Origin: Kineobactrum salinum
Lineage (GTDB): Bacteria > Pseudomonadota > Gammaproteobacteria > Pseudomonadales > Halieaceae
Direction of reading: 5' to 3'
DNA: 64,000 bases
Assembly (NCBI RefSeq): GCF_010669285.1
Contig: NZ_CP048711.1
Span: forward strand, 4,526,001-4,590,000
Part shown: piece after piece, positions 46,543 to 53,709 of the stretch
Numbering within the stretch: the first letter of the stretch is position 1
Layout: each line of letters starts with the position of its first letter
The notes under the pieces: model-generated
What the model saw: only the letters and a program-made list of their open reading frames with translations
The model's database searches: none
What the model was told of the DNA's origin: nothing
Program-made: the position numbers and the translations under genes

Positions 46543-47688
46543 TCAAATGGAGCGCGAAATAATTTCGCGCATTATCTCGGACGTACCGCCGACGATCCGC
46601 TGCACACGCGCATCTCTCCAGAGCTGCGCGATCTTATACTCATTCATGTATCCGGCGCCCCCATGCAGCTGCAGCGCAGCGTCAACGATCTCCCACTGCG
46701 TTTCAGTGTGCCAGTACTTCGCGGCGGAGGCTTCCGCGGTCGTAAGCTCTCCCTTCACATGGCGGGAAATCGCCCAATCGATGTGCGCCCAGCCAATCTG
46801 GAGTTTCGCTGCGAGGTCTGCGAGGGTGAAGCGAGTGTTTTGAAAGTCGAATATCGTTTGCCCAAAGGCTTTGCGATCCTTGGTGAATGCGACCGCTTCG
46901 TCGAAAGCGCGTTGGGCTGCTGACTGTGCAGTGATAGCTAATGACAGCCGCTCTTGCGGCAGCTGGTCCATCAGCTGAATGAACCCTCGGTTCTCGATAC
47001 CGAGCAGGTTCTCTTCCGGTATGCGGACATCATCGAAAAATAGTTCAGAGGTGTCGCTGGACCAATTACCAATCTTGTCGAGATTTCTTCCACGTCGAAA
47101 GCCTTCCCGGTCGGACTCGACAAAAAACAGGGATATTCCTTTGCCACCTAGCTCTGGCGCGCTCTTCGCAGCGACCATGGTAACATCGCAGTTTTGACCG
47201 TTGGAAATATAGGTCTTCGAGCCGCTTATGATATATTCAGATCCAACACGCTTTGCTGTGGTCCGCATGCTCTGAAGATCAGACCCGCCGCCCGGCTCGG
47301 TCATGGCGATTGCGGCAATAACTTCACCAGAGATCATGCGAGGGAGATAGTATCGCTTTTGCTTCTCTGTACCTAGCGCAGCGATATAGTCCGTGAGGAT
47401 ATCAGACTGCAGAACGGCACCGTTCATGTTTCCGATGAGGTAAGATGTCTCCTCATTGATTACCGCATTATAGCGGAAATCAAGCCCGAGCCCGCCAAAC
47501 TCCTCCGGGACAGTCGGGCATAGTAGACCGGCTGCACCGGCAGCGCGCCAGAAATTTCGGTCCCAGGTTTTCTCGTCTTCCCAGCGCTTGAATTTTGGTT
47601 CGACTTCCTGCGCCAAAAATTTGCGAACTTCATTGCGGAACAAGTCATGCTCTTCTGTGTATCCAGTACGTGCCTGTATATTGAGCAT
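46543..47688 (-). CDS. Acyl-CoA dehydrogenase
   Basis: A 381-residue enzyme. FAD/substrate motif AIAMTEPGGGSDLQSM, SGSKTYISNGQ, FQNTRFTLADL and the C-terminal QLHGGAGYMNEYKIAQLWRDARVQRIVGGTSEI are present. The catalytic base is likely the Glu of YMNEY (isovaleryl/long-chain type), because the E-G-T position of medium-chain enzymes is G-G-T here. ATG 47688 follows AAGGAGAGGT, so earlier in-frame ATG 47724 is not used. It performs the first oxidation step and is transcribed with the racemase. Confidence 0.92.
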   Translation of the reverse strand: MLNIQARTGYTEEHDLFRNEVRKFLAQEVEPKFKRWEDEKTWDRNFWRAAGAAGLLCPTVPEEFGGLGLDFRYNAVINEETSYLIGNMNGAVLQSDILTDYIAALGTEKQKRYYLPRMISGEVIAAIAMTEPGGGSDLQSMRTTAKRVGSEYIISGSKTYISNGQNCDVTMVAAKSAPELGGKGISLFFVESDREGFRRGRNLDKIGNWSSDTSELFFDDVRIPEENLLGIENRGFIQLMDQLPQERLSLAITAQSAAQRAFDEAVAFTKDRKAFGQTIFDFQNTRFTLADLAAKLQIGWAHIDWAISRHVKGELTTAEASAAKYWHTETQWEIVDAALQLHGGAGYMNEYKIAQLWRDARVQRIVGGTSEIMREIISRSI

Positions 47689-48003
47689 ACCTCTCCTTTT
47701 CGGTATTGCATCAGAAGCAAGCAAAGATGTTGGGAAGAAGCCGATAAGTCAAATGAATCTATGGTCCTTTATATGAGTACGAGGCATGGTTTGCCTGGTT
47801 TATAAATACATTACTTTGTTGCTGCGATGGTTAAGGTCAGCCCCAGGCGCGCCGGCATATGAGCGAAACGACTGGCTATACACTGTAATGAATTGGACGC
47901 TCGTTATATCTGGCCCTAGCATTCCAGCTCTACAAAGGTGCGGCCGGGAGTGGGCGGGGTTATGTCGCGCGTTTCTTCCCATAGTGTCAAACGGAGCTGA
48001 GAT
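47689..48003. other. Divergent promoter region
   Basis: A 315-bp gap between the acyl-CoA dehydrogenase (minus) and MaoC (plus) genes. Apart from ribosome sites at both ends (AAGGAGAGGT for the dehydrogenase, CGGAG for MaoC) I could not assign promoter boxes. No coding frame is convincing. Confidence 0.35.
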
Positions 48004-48522
48004 ATGAGCGATTCATCAGGACAGACTGGCATCAAATGTCTGTTCAATCGGGACACAAAGGGGCAGTCAACTTCAGCTGTCAAGGTTCAAGTTGAGCGTG
48101 GTCGCATCCAGTTCTTCTCCAAGGTTCTTGGATTCGACGACCCGGTACATACTAGTTTGAAGGCAGCGCGCGCGCAGGGGCACCCAGACCTGGTTGCGCC
48201 CCCCTCCTTTTACATGGTTGTAGAAGCTGCAGCTGACGAGGAACGGCGTCAGCGAGGCGAAATGTCCTCTGCGGAGCTGGTCGGATGTGATTTCCGGTAT
48301 CTTTTGCATGGCGATGAATACTATACCTATGACGGCCTCATATATGCGGGAGATGAGGTTTCGATCGTTACAAAAGTCATCGACTTTTACGAGAAGAAAG
48401 GTGGGACGCTTGAGTTCGTCACCTTCGAATCGCTCATTACTCACGCCGATCGTGGCGCCTTGGTGAGGGGCGGCGCACCCTTCTTCATCGTCTCGGCTAA
48501 TTCTGAAGGAGTGTTGCAATAG
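48004..48522 (+). CDS. MaoC-like dehydratase, N-terminal hotdog type
   Basis: A 172-residue protein resembling MaoC_dehydrat_N proteins (VERGRIQFFSKVLGFDDPVHTSLKAARAQGHPDLVAPPSFYM and a middle with GCDFRYLLHGDEYYTYDGLIYAGDEVSI). These domains usually pair with a catalytic MaoC partner to form a hetero-dimeric enoyl-CoA hydratase, as in mycobacterial ChsH1/ChsH2 or HadAB. The partner is the gene directly downstream. Confidence 0.85.
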   Translation: MSDSSGQTGIKCLFNRDTKGQSTSAVKVQVERGRIQFFSKVLGFDDPVHTSLKAARAQGHPDLVAPPSFYMVVEAAADEERRQRGEMSSAELVGCDFRYLLHGDEYYTYDGLIYAGDEVSIVTKVIDFYEKKGGTLEFVTFESLITHADRGALVRGGAPFFIVSANSEGVLQ

Positions 48523-48555
48523 TATGAATGTATCAAATATAGGGCGGGTACTACC

Positions 48556-48933
48556 TTGCCTGAACTCACCTTTGGGCCTGTTTCCCGTACGACTCTCGCG
48601 CTATATGCCGGCGCGTCTGGTGACCATAATCCTGTCCATATTGATATTGACTTCGCAAAGAAGGCTGGGCTGCCCGATGTTTTTGTTCAGGGCATGCTCT
48701 CTTTCGGCGTTCTTAGTCGCGTCGCTACGCAATGGGCGGGTGTCGATAGGCTGCGAGGCTTTGGTGTTCGCTTCGCCTCTATCACGCAGGTCCATGATGC
48801 GATCAGCTGCAAGGGCACGATCACTGAAGTATATGAAGAGGCGGGTGAACGACGGGCGCGAGTAGAAGTCGTTGCCACTGCCCAGGATGGCCGGCAGACG
48901 CTGAGGGGAGAGGCCGTCGTCGCATTGCCATAA
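48556..48933 (+). CDS. MaoC-like enoyl-CoA hydratase, catalytic subunit
   Basis: A hotdog protein with the hydratase-2 motif ASGDHNPVHIDIDFAKKAG (Asp/His pair). The frame is open back to 48523 and reads YECIKYRAGTTLPELTFGP, which resembles the normal N-terminus, so the annotated TTG 48556 start probably shortens it. An ATG at 48524 is in another frame by one base; either a non-ATG start or a one-base indel is at work. It would hydrate the enoyl-CoA made by the dehydrogenase, together with the upstream N-type subunit. Confidence 0.82.
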   Translation: MPELTFGPVSRTTLALYAGASGDHNPVHIDIDFAKKAGLPDVFVQGMLSFGVLSRVATQWAGVDRLRGFGVRFASITQVHDAISCKGTITEVYEEAGERRARVEVVATAQDGRQTLRGEAVVALP

Positions 48934-48982
48934 CGGTGCCTGCCGCACACCCCAAGAACAAATTCAGTCAGGAGGTTAGAAC

Positions 48983-49893
48983 ATGGATTTACGTTTCGAT
49001 AATCGTGTGGTCATAGTAACGGGAGCTGGGCAAGGACTTGGCCGATCTCATGCACTCGAGTTTGCACGCCGTGGTGCAAAGGTAGTGGTCAACGACCTCG
49101 GTGGTGCAACCTCAGGTGGTGGTAAGAGCGAGGTGGTTGCTGACCAGGTAGTCGCCGAAATCTTGGCAATGGGTGGCGAGGCCATTGCCAGCACCGACAG
49201 TGTCGAGGATGGTGACAAAATTGTTCAAGCTGCCATGGACACTTTTGGTCGAGTAGATGTTGTCGTCAACAATGCGGGGATTCTGCGTGATGCGTCGTTC
49301 GCAAAGATGACTGACGAGGACTGGGACCTTATTTATCGCGTCCATCTTTACGGCAGCTACAAGGTCACACGCGCTGCCTGGCCGCACATGCGTGAGGCGG
49401 GCTATGGCCGTGTAATCATGACGACATCTGTGGCAGGCATTTATGGTAACTTCGGTCAAGCCAATTATTCGGCCGCGAAGCTGGGGCTGTTTGGTCTGAC
49501 GCAGTCTTTGGCGATCGAGGGCGCGTCGAAAAATATTCGCGTGAACGCGGTCGGCCCGACTGCGGGCTCCCGTTTAACGGCAACCGTCCTCCCCAAGGAA
49601 GTTGTTGAAGTGCTAAAGCCGGAGTACGTCACGCCCGCCATCATCCTTCTTACGCACGAAAGCGCGCAGGAAACAGCTAAGCTTTACGAAGTAGGGGGGG
49701 CTGGGTCTGCCAGACCCGATGGGAGCAGACACAGGGCGTCTTCTTTCAAGATGACTTCACCGCCGAGGATCTTCTCTCAAGGTGGGCTGAGGCGACCTCG
49801 TTTGAGAATAGCCGCCACGACACCACGTTGGCCCAGTCGAAGTCCGGGATTCGCGAGCGCGCGGGAGCAGATGTCGGTCTGGCTCCGCAGTAA
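48983..49893 (+). CDS. SDR 3-hydroxyacyl-CoA dehydrogenase (MFE-2/HSD17B4-like; frameshift)
   Basis: A repaired length of ~303 residues. [29 protein letters not shown] is the signature of the dehydrogenase unit of peroxisomal multifunctional enzyme type 2. [11 protein letters not shown], the catalytic Tyr-Lys in [10 protein letters not shown] and the tail [15 protein letters not shown] ... [10 protein letters not shown] fit too. The frame breaks in the G7 run 49694-49700; one extra G gives this tail and a clean stop at 49893. Here the hydratase partner is encoded separately (MaoC genes just upstream), so this is a split form of the eukaryotic fusion enzyme. AGGAGGT precedes ATG 48983. Confidence 0.88.
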
Positions 49894-50330
49894 GAGTGTT
49901 GAATGCGGGGGAAGGTGGGCCTTCTCCCGTAGTTTGTCCTGGTACACCGATAATTGATCGGATTCGCCAGCAGACTATCGAGGTCGAAATCCAGGAGTTG
50001 CTGGCCTCACGTTCAGGCAGGTTGCTGGGCGATGGCACGGTATCTCGATTGAAGCGGGCCTGGCCGGTAGAACCAGGCGTGCTGTGAGGAACCGCTGGAC
50101 ACGTATCGCTGGGTTGTCTCTCGGGGATTGTGTCATGGGCTTCTGGCCCGCACTGGAAGAAATCTATCCGGGGACCCGGCACCAGCGGTGTTGGGTGCAT
50201 AAAATGATGAATGCACTGAACTGCCTGCAGAAGTCGCTGCAGCCAAAAGGCAAGCAGGCCTTGCATGAGGTTTGGCAGGCAGCTATCCGGGAGGATGCCA
50301 AAAAAGGCGTTTGATCTGAACGGGTCAAGT
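49894..50330 (+). pseudogene. IS256/mutator-type transposase remnant
   Basis: Scattered pieces in several frames: EIQELLASRSGRLLGDGTVSRLKRAW (~49985-50070), then GDCVMGFWPALEEIYPGTRHQRCWVHKMMNALNCLQKSLQPKGKQALHEVW (50130-50280) and a frame change at AAAAAAGG (50300). The RCWVHK and LQPKxKxALHE motifs are typical of IS256-family transposases. Both ends and most of the protein are missing. It marks the right edge of the beta-oxidation block. Confidence 0.78.
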
Positions 50331-50406
50331 ATTGCTATAATTGATATGGATTCTCATTTAGAGGAGGCAGATCATCACGGCACCTTCCACAGCAGGAGAT
50401 TAAATT

Positions 50407-51384
50407 ATGCAGCTCGGAATCATCGGTCTCGGCCGGATGGGCGGCAACATTGCGCGGCGCCTAATGCGTAAAGGACATGAGCTAGTTGTGTACGACCATA
50501 ACGTGGGTGTTGTTGGGGCCCTGGGCGATGACGGCGCAACCGCTACCGCAAGCCTCACGGATTTGATTCACCAACTGAAACCTCCCCGCGCGGTATGGAT
50601 GATGCTGCCGGCGGGTGAGCCGACGGAACAAACAGTGACATTGTTGGGGGAGCAACTGGAGCCAGGAGATATCGTCATTGATGGCGGCAACACGCTCTAC
50701 AAAGATGACATTCGCCGGGCCAAGGCGTTACGTGCCCGGGGCGTGGAGTACGTTGATGTGGGCACCTCGGGTGGCGTTTGGGGTCTGGAACGCGGCTACT
50801 GCATGATGGTGGGAGCAGACAAGCCTGTTTTTGATCAGCTGGAGCCACTCTTCGAAGCCTTGGCACCCGGTCACGGCGATCTGGAACGGACGCTGGGGCG
50901 CAACGCACCGGATGATCGCGCCGAGCGCGGGTATATTCATGCGGGCCCTGTGGGGGCCGGTCACTTCGTCAAGATGGTACACAACGGCATCGAGTACGGT
51001 TTGATGCAAGCCTATGCTGAAGGCTTCGACATCATGAAGAGCCGGGCATCGGAGGATCTGCCCGAAGACGAACGGTTTGACCTGAACCTGGCTGATGTCG
51101 CTGAAGTCTGGCGCCGCGGCAGCGTTGTCTCATCCTGGCTCCTCGACCTTACGGCACAAGCACTGGCTGGTGACCCGAAACTGGATAAGTTTACGGGCGC
51201 CGTGGCCGATAGCGGCGAAGGACGGTGGACTATTGACGCCGCTGTTCAACAAGGGGTATCGGCGCCGGTGCTGGCTACCGCACTCTTTGTCCGTTTCCGC
51301 TCGCAGAACGAACCCACCTATGCGGATAAACTGCTTTCCGCGATGCGCTTTGGATTCGGTGGGCACGTTGAAATACCGCAGTAG
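50407..51384 (+). CDS. gnd: 6-phosphogluconate dehydrogenase, short NAD-type
   Basis: A 325-residue enzyme. The nucleotide fold [45 protein letters not shown] and the catalytic [19 protein letters not shown] are present. The short (~300-330 aa) form is usually NAD-linked and belongs to the GndA/YqeC-type branch. It decarboxylates 6-phosphogluconate to ribulose-5-phosphate. No zwf or pgl is adjacent; both neighbours are decayed sequence. The alternate upstream frame is not needed: GGAG lies before ATG 50407. Confidence 0.9.
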   Translation: MQLGIIGLGRMGGNIARRLMRKGHELVVYDHNVGVVGALGDDGATATASLTDLIHQLKPPRAVWMMLPAGEPTEQTVTLLGEQLEPGDIVIDGGNTLYKDDIRRAKALRARGVEYVDVGTSGGVWGLERGYCMMVGADKPVFDQLEPLFEALAPGHGDLERTLGRNAPDDRAERGYIHAGPVGAGHFVKMVHNGIEYGLMQAYAEGFDIMKSRASEDLPEDERFDLNLADVAEVWRRGSVVSSWLLDLTAQALAGDPKLDKFTGAVADSGEGRWTIDAAVQQGVSAPVLATALFVRFRSQNEPTYADKLLSAMRFGFGGHVEIPQ

Positions 51385-51494
51385 CCTTCCGTCCGGCACA
51401 TCGGCTTCGACGAATGTCTGGCCGAATTGGGAGGCGAAAGGCTGATGGACCGGGTCGATGGCGAATTCCGCTGCTTTCGGGGTTAAAGCGTTCC

Positions 51495-51897
51495 TCAACC
51501 GCCGAATAGGAACGCGGACTGCGCGCTACCGATAACGCGATCCTGAAATACGCGTTGGCCCGCATCCTCGCCGGCGGCGCCGGCAACAACATGCAAAGGC
51601 AGAAGGTGCTCCTCGCGCGGATGCGAAGCGCGCCCGCCGGGGGGCAGCGGCCCACGCCGTCAGGCGCTGGTCACGTATCTGCGTTGGTAATTCGACCACC
51701 TCCGCCAGCCACTCATCAAACCGTACCGAGTCCGGATCCAGGTCTGTATTGTTGAAGCTGAAGCGGCCCATGTTGTGGTAGCTCATGCCGCTGCCGATGA
51801 TCAGCACACCGCTTCGACGCAAAGGGGCCAGGGCCCGGCCCAGGGCCAGATGTTCCACGGGATCCAGGCCAACGTACTCCGCCAGGCTTTGAAGCAT
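51495..51897 (-). pseudogene. DODA-type ring-opening dioxygenase, truncated and frameshifted
   Basis: On the minus strand the frame carries SGVLIIGSGMSYHNMGRFSFNN, the recognisable middle of LigB-fold 4,5-DOPA dioxygenase-like enzymes. It breaks at the C/G run 51639-51644 (here one extra base, not a missing one). Removing one C restores HPREEHLLPLHVVAGAAG and RVFQDRVIGSAQSAFLFGG to a stop. The N-terminal half with the metal-binding His residues is absent: the sequence changes abruptly near 51898-51905. The gene is dead even after repair. Confidence 0.8.
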
Positions 51898-51905
51898 TCA
51901 GCAAA

Positions 51906-52208
51906 GTGCGAAAACCAAAGTATGTTGCTCATGAGGCGATTTGCTTGCTCAATGGTGGAACACGTGAATACACCAATGTCTTTAGCTTCGACATTAAATT
52001 TGAGGAAAGCACGTACGAGGAGTTTGTTAGCGGAAACCAAGAACAAGCGGTCGCAGTTCTTGTCTCTGCCTTGACAAACTCGGTTTCGAATTTCGATCTG
52101 CTACCTAGGCGCGTTCGAGACTTCGACAGAGAGAGGTTCAAGAATGATTTCGTGAGTTGCTTGCAAAGTTTGGGTGAGTCCCGCTCGATCCCTGTAGCGC
52201 GAAACTAG
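51906..52208 (+). CDS. AT-rich hypothetical protein
   Basis: A 100-residue frame (GTG start) with sequence FSFDIKFEESTYEEFVSGNQEQAVAVLV ... DLLPRRVRDFDRERFKNDF. The region is markedly AT-richer than neighbours. The frame is open further left, where it meets the truncated dioxygenase at ~51900, so this may be the C-terminal piece of a longer gene cut by a rearrangement. I recognise no family; an immunity-protein-like flavour is only an impression. Confidence 0.4.
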   Translation: MRKPKYVAHEAICLLNGGTREYTNVFSFDIKFEESTYEEFVSGNQEQAVAVLVSALTNSVSNFDLLPRRVRDFDRERFKNDFVSCLQSLGESRSIPVARN

Positions 52209-52293
52209 CTGCCAAGCGACTTTAGGATACACAAAATGTACTATATAATACATTTGATGTACCATTGATTCAGGGTGCCACAAGGAAGCTATC

Positions 52294-52623
52294 ATGCTGG
52301 AATCACTAGTGGGTTCGACCAACGCTGAGCGGGTGTTATTGTTCCTGGCTGCACGCGACAAGGGCTATGCGCGAGAAATCGCGCAGCTTTTTGAAGTGGC
52401 GCCCAGCCAGGTACAGCGCGTACTGGACCGGATGGAGCGAGACGGCCTCTTGGTTTCAGGCGAAATCGGCCGCACCCGGGTATATGAGTTCAATCCACGC
52501 TTCCCATTCCGCGACCAGGTCAAGGCGCTGTTTCTTGACGCCCTGGCACGCTACCCGGAAAGCCTGCAGGAAAAGTTGACGAAGAACCGTCGCCGACCAC
52601 GCCGCAAAGGCAAGCCATTGTGA
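52294..52623 (+). CDS. Winged-helix protein, AbiE-antitoxin-like position
   Basis: A 109-residue protein with a single winged helix-turn-helix (AREIAQLFEVAPSQVQRVLDRMERDGLLVSGEIGRTRVYEFNP) and a basic tail (KNRRRPRRKGKPL). It overlaps the next gene by ATGA (52620-52623). Pairing of a DNA-binding protein with a nucleotidyltransferase-fold protein in one overlapping unit resembles AbiE-like or MNT/DUF4062-type toxin-antitoxin pairs. The start codon choice is supported by homology to ArsR-like folds, not by a strong ribosome site. Confidence 0.7.
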   Translation: MLESLVGSTNAERVLLFLAARDKGYAREIAQLFEVAPSQVQRVLDRMERDGLLVSGEIGRTRVYEFNPRFPFRDQVKALFLDALARYPESLQEKLTKNRRRPRRKGKPL

Positions 52624-53176
52624 AGGTCGCCGGCCTTGAGGTGGAGGAGTTGGCTGCGCTGGTGTGTACAACATTGGATCAGCACGACATCAATGTGGTA
52701 CTGACTGGCGGTTCGTGCGTGTCGATCTGGACGCACAATGCCTACACGTCTCTGGATCTGGACTTTATCGCGCTGGGACTACACAGTAACCGGGAGATAG
52801 GGGAAGCTCTGCGTACCATCGGTTTTACCGCGCGAAAAGCGAATGGCAGATACTTTGAGCACCCCGACACAGAACTGGTCATTGAGTTCCCGCCCGGCCC
52901 GCTTATGGTGGGTGACGAACAGGTGCGGGAGGAGCATATCGACAAGCGTGCCACCGAGATGGGGTGGTGCGGTTACTTAGCCCGACAGATTGCGTCAAGG
53001 ACCGGCTCGCCGGCTATTACCATTGGAGGGATGAACAGAATTTCGACCAGGCAGTGGCGGTTGCGAGACGCCACGCGGTGGACTGGAAAAACCTCCAAGG
53101 CTGGCATCGTGAGGAAGGTGTTGCCGATCGGTTCGCAGCATTCAAAGCTGTATCAGAGATGCCTGAGGGAATTTGA
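52620..53176 (+). CDS. Nucleotidyltransferase-fold protein (frameshift)
   Basis: A repaired length of ~185 residues. LTGGSCVSIWTHNAYTSLDLDFI carries the G-S...D-x-D pattern of a polymerase-beta-type nucleotidyltransferase with both metal-binding acids, as in DUF6036/AbiEii-like proteins. The frame shifts at GGGG (52961-52964); one extra G continues as VVRLLSPTDCVKDRLAGYYHWRDEQNFDQAVAVARRH, a normal family C-terminus, to the stop at 53176. Likely toxin-side or modifying partner of the winged-helix gene it overlaps; this is inference. Confidence 0.75.
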
Positions 53177-53204
53177 GTTTCGGTATAAGTCACGCCCGAT
53201 TTAA

Positions 53205-53390
53205 TCACCCTGAGCGATAGCGGCCCTTCCAGCGGGCAGGACGGTACAAAATCGTCGCCGGCTGCTCCAGTAGCTGTTTCAGTTGCGCTCCGTCATAGCC
53301 GACGGTAACGCGGTGATCGAAGGAGGCCGACAAATTCATCAGGCTGCACACCTCGATATTGCCCTGGCGTACCATCGGTCGCTGCTGCAA
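53205..53390 (-). pseudogene. 2-oxoacid dehydrogenase acyltransferase (E2) C-terminal scrap
   Basis: A 61-codon minus-strand frame holds NIEVCSLMNLSASFDHRVTVGYDGAQLKQLLEQPATIL, which matches the final part of E2 lipoate acyltransferases, with the active-site F-D-H-R-V stretch. About ten residues between the D-H-R loop and the last helix are missing, and nothing of the rest of the protein remains. A gene fragment left in the junk next to tRNA-Ser. Confidence 0.65.
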
Positions 53391-53522
53391 TTAATTGATG
53401 CCGACAATAGCGTAAGTATCCATGGGGTACTACTCCGGGCACTTATTACTTTATTTTAAGTATTAATTCTATGACGGTAATGATCGACCATTACCGTATT
53501 TAAGTCATTGATTTTAAAAAAG

Positions 53523-53610
53523 TGGCGGTGGGCCAGGGATTCGAACCCCGGGAAGGTTGCCCTTCAACGGTTTTCAAGACCGCCGCTTTCGACCACTCAG
53601 CCAGCCCACC
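53523..53610 (-). tRNA. tRNA-Ser (UGA anticodon)
   Basis: Minus strand: acceptor GGTGGGC/GCCCACC, anticodon loop CTTGAAA (anticodon TGA), long variable arm, T loop GGTTCGAATCC, discriminator G, encoded CCA, then CTTTTTT as a terminator. Its 3' end points into the island of broken genes (49.9-53.4 kb), a common integration arrangement. An A/T-rich stretch lies directly downstream (53400-53520). Confidence 0.95.
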
Positions 53611-53709
53611 GGATTGTTTTCCTCGTCATGCGAGGAAGGCGAGATTATACAGTGCTGTGAAGAGCGCACAAGGGGTTGGCCCCGCTTGTGCACGCTTTTG
53701 TCAGCAGTT

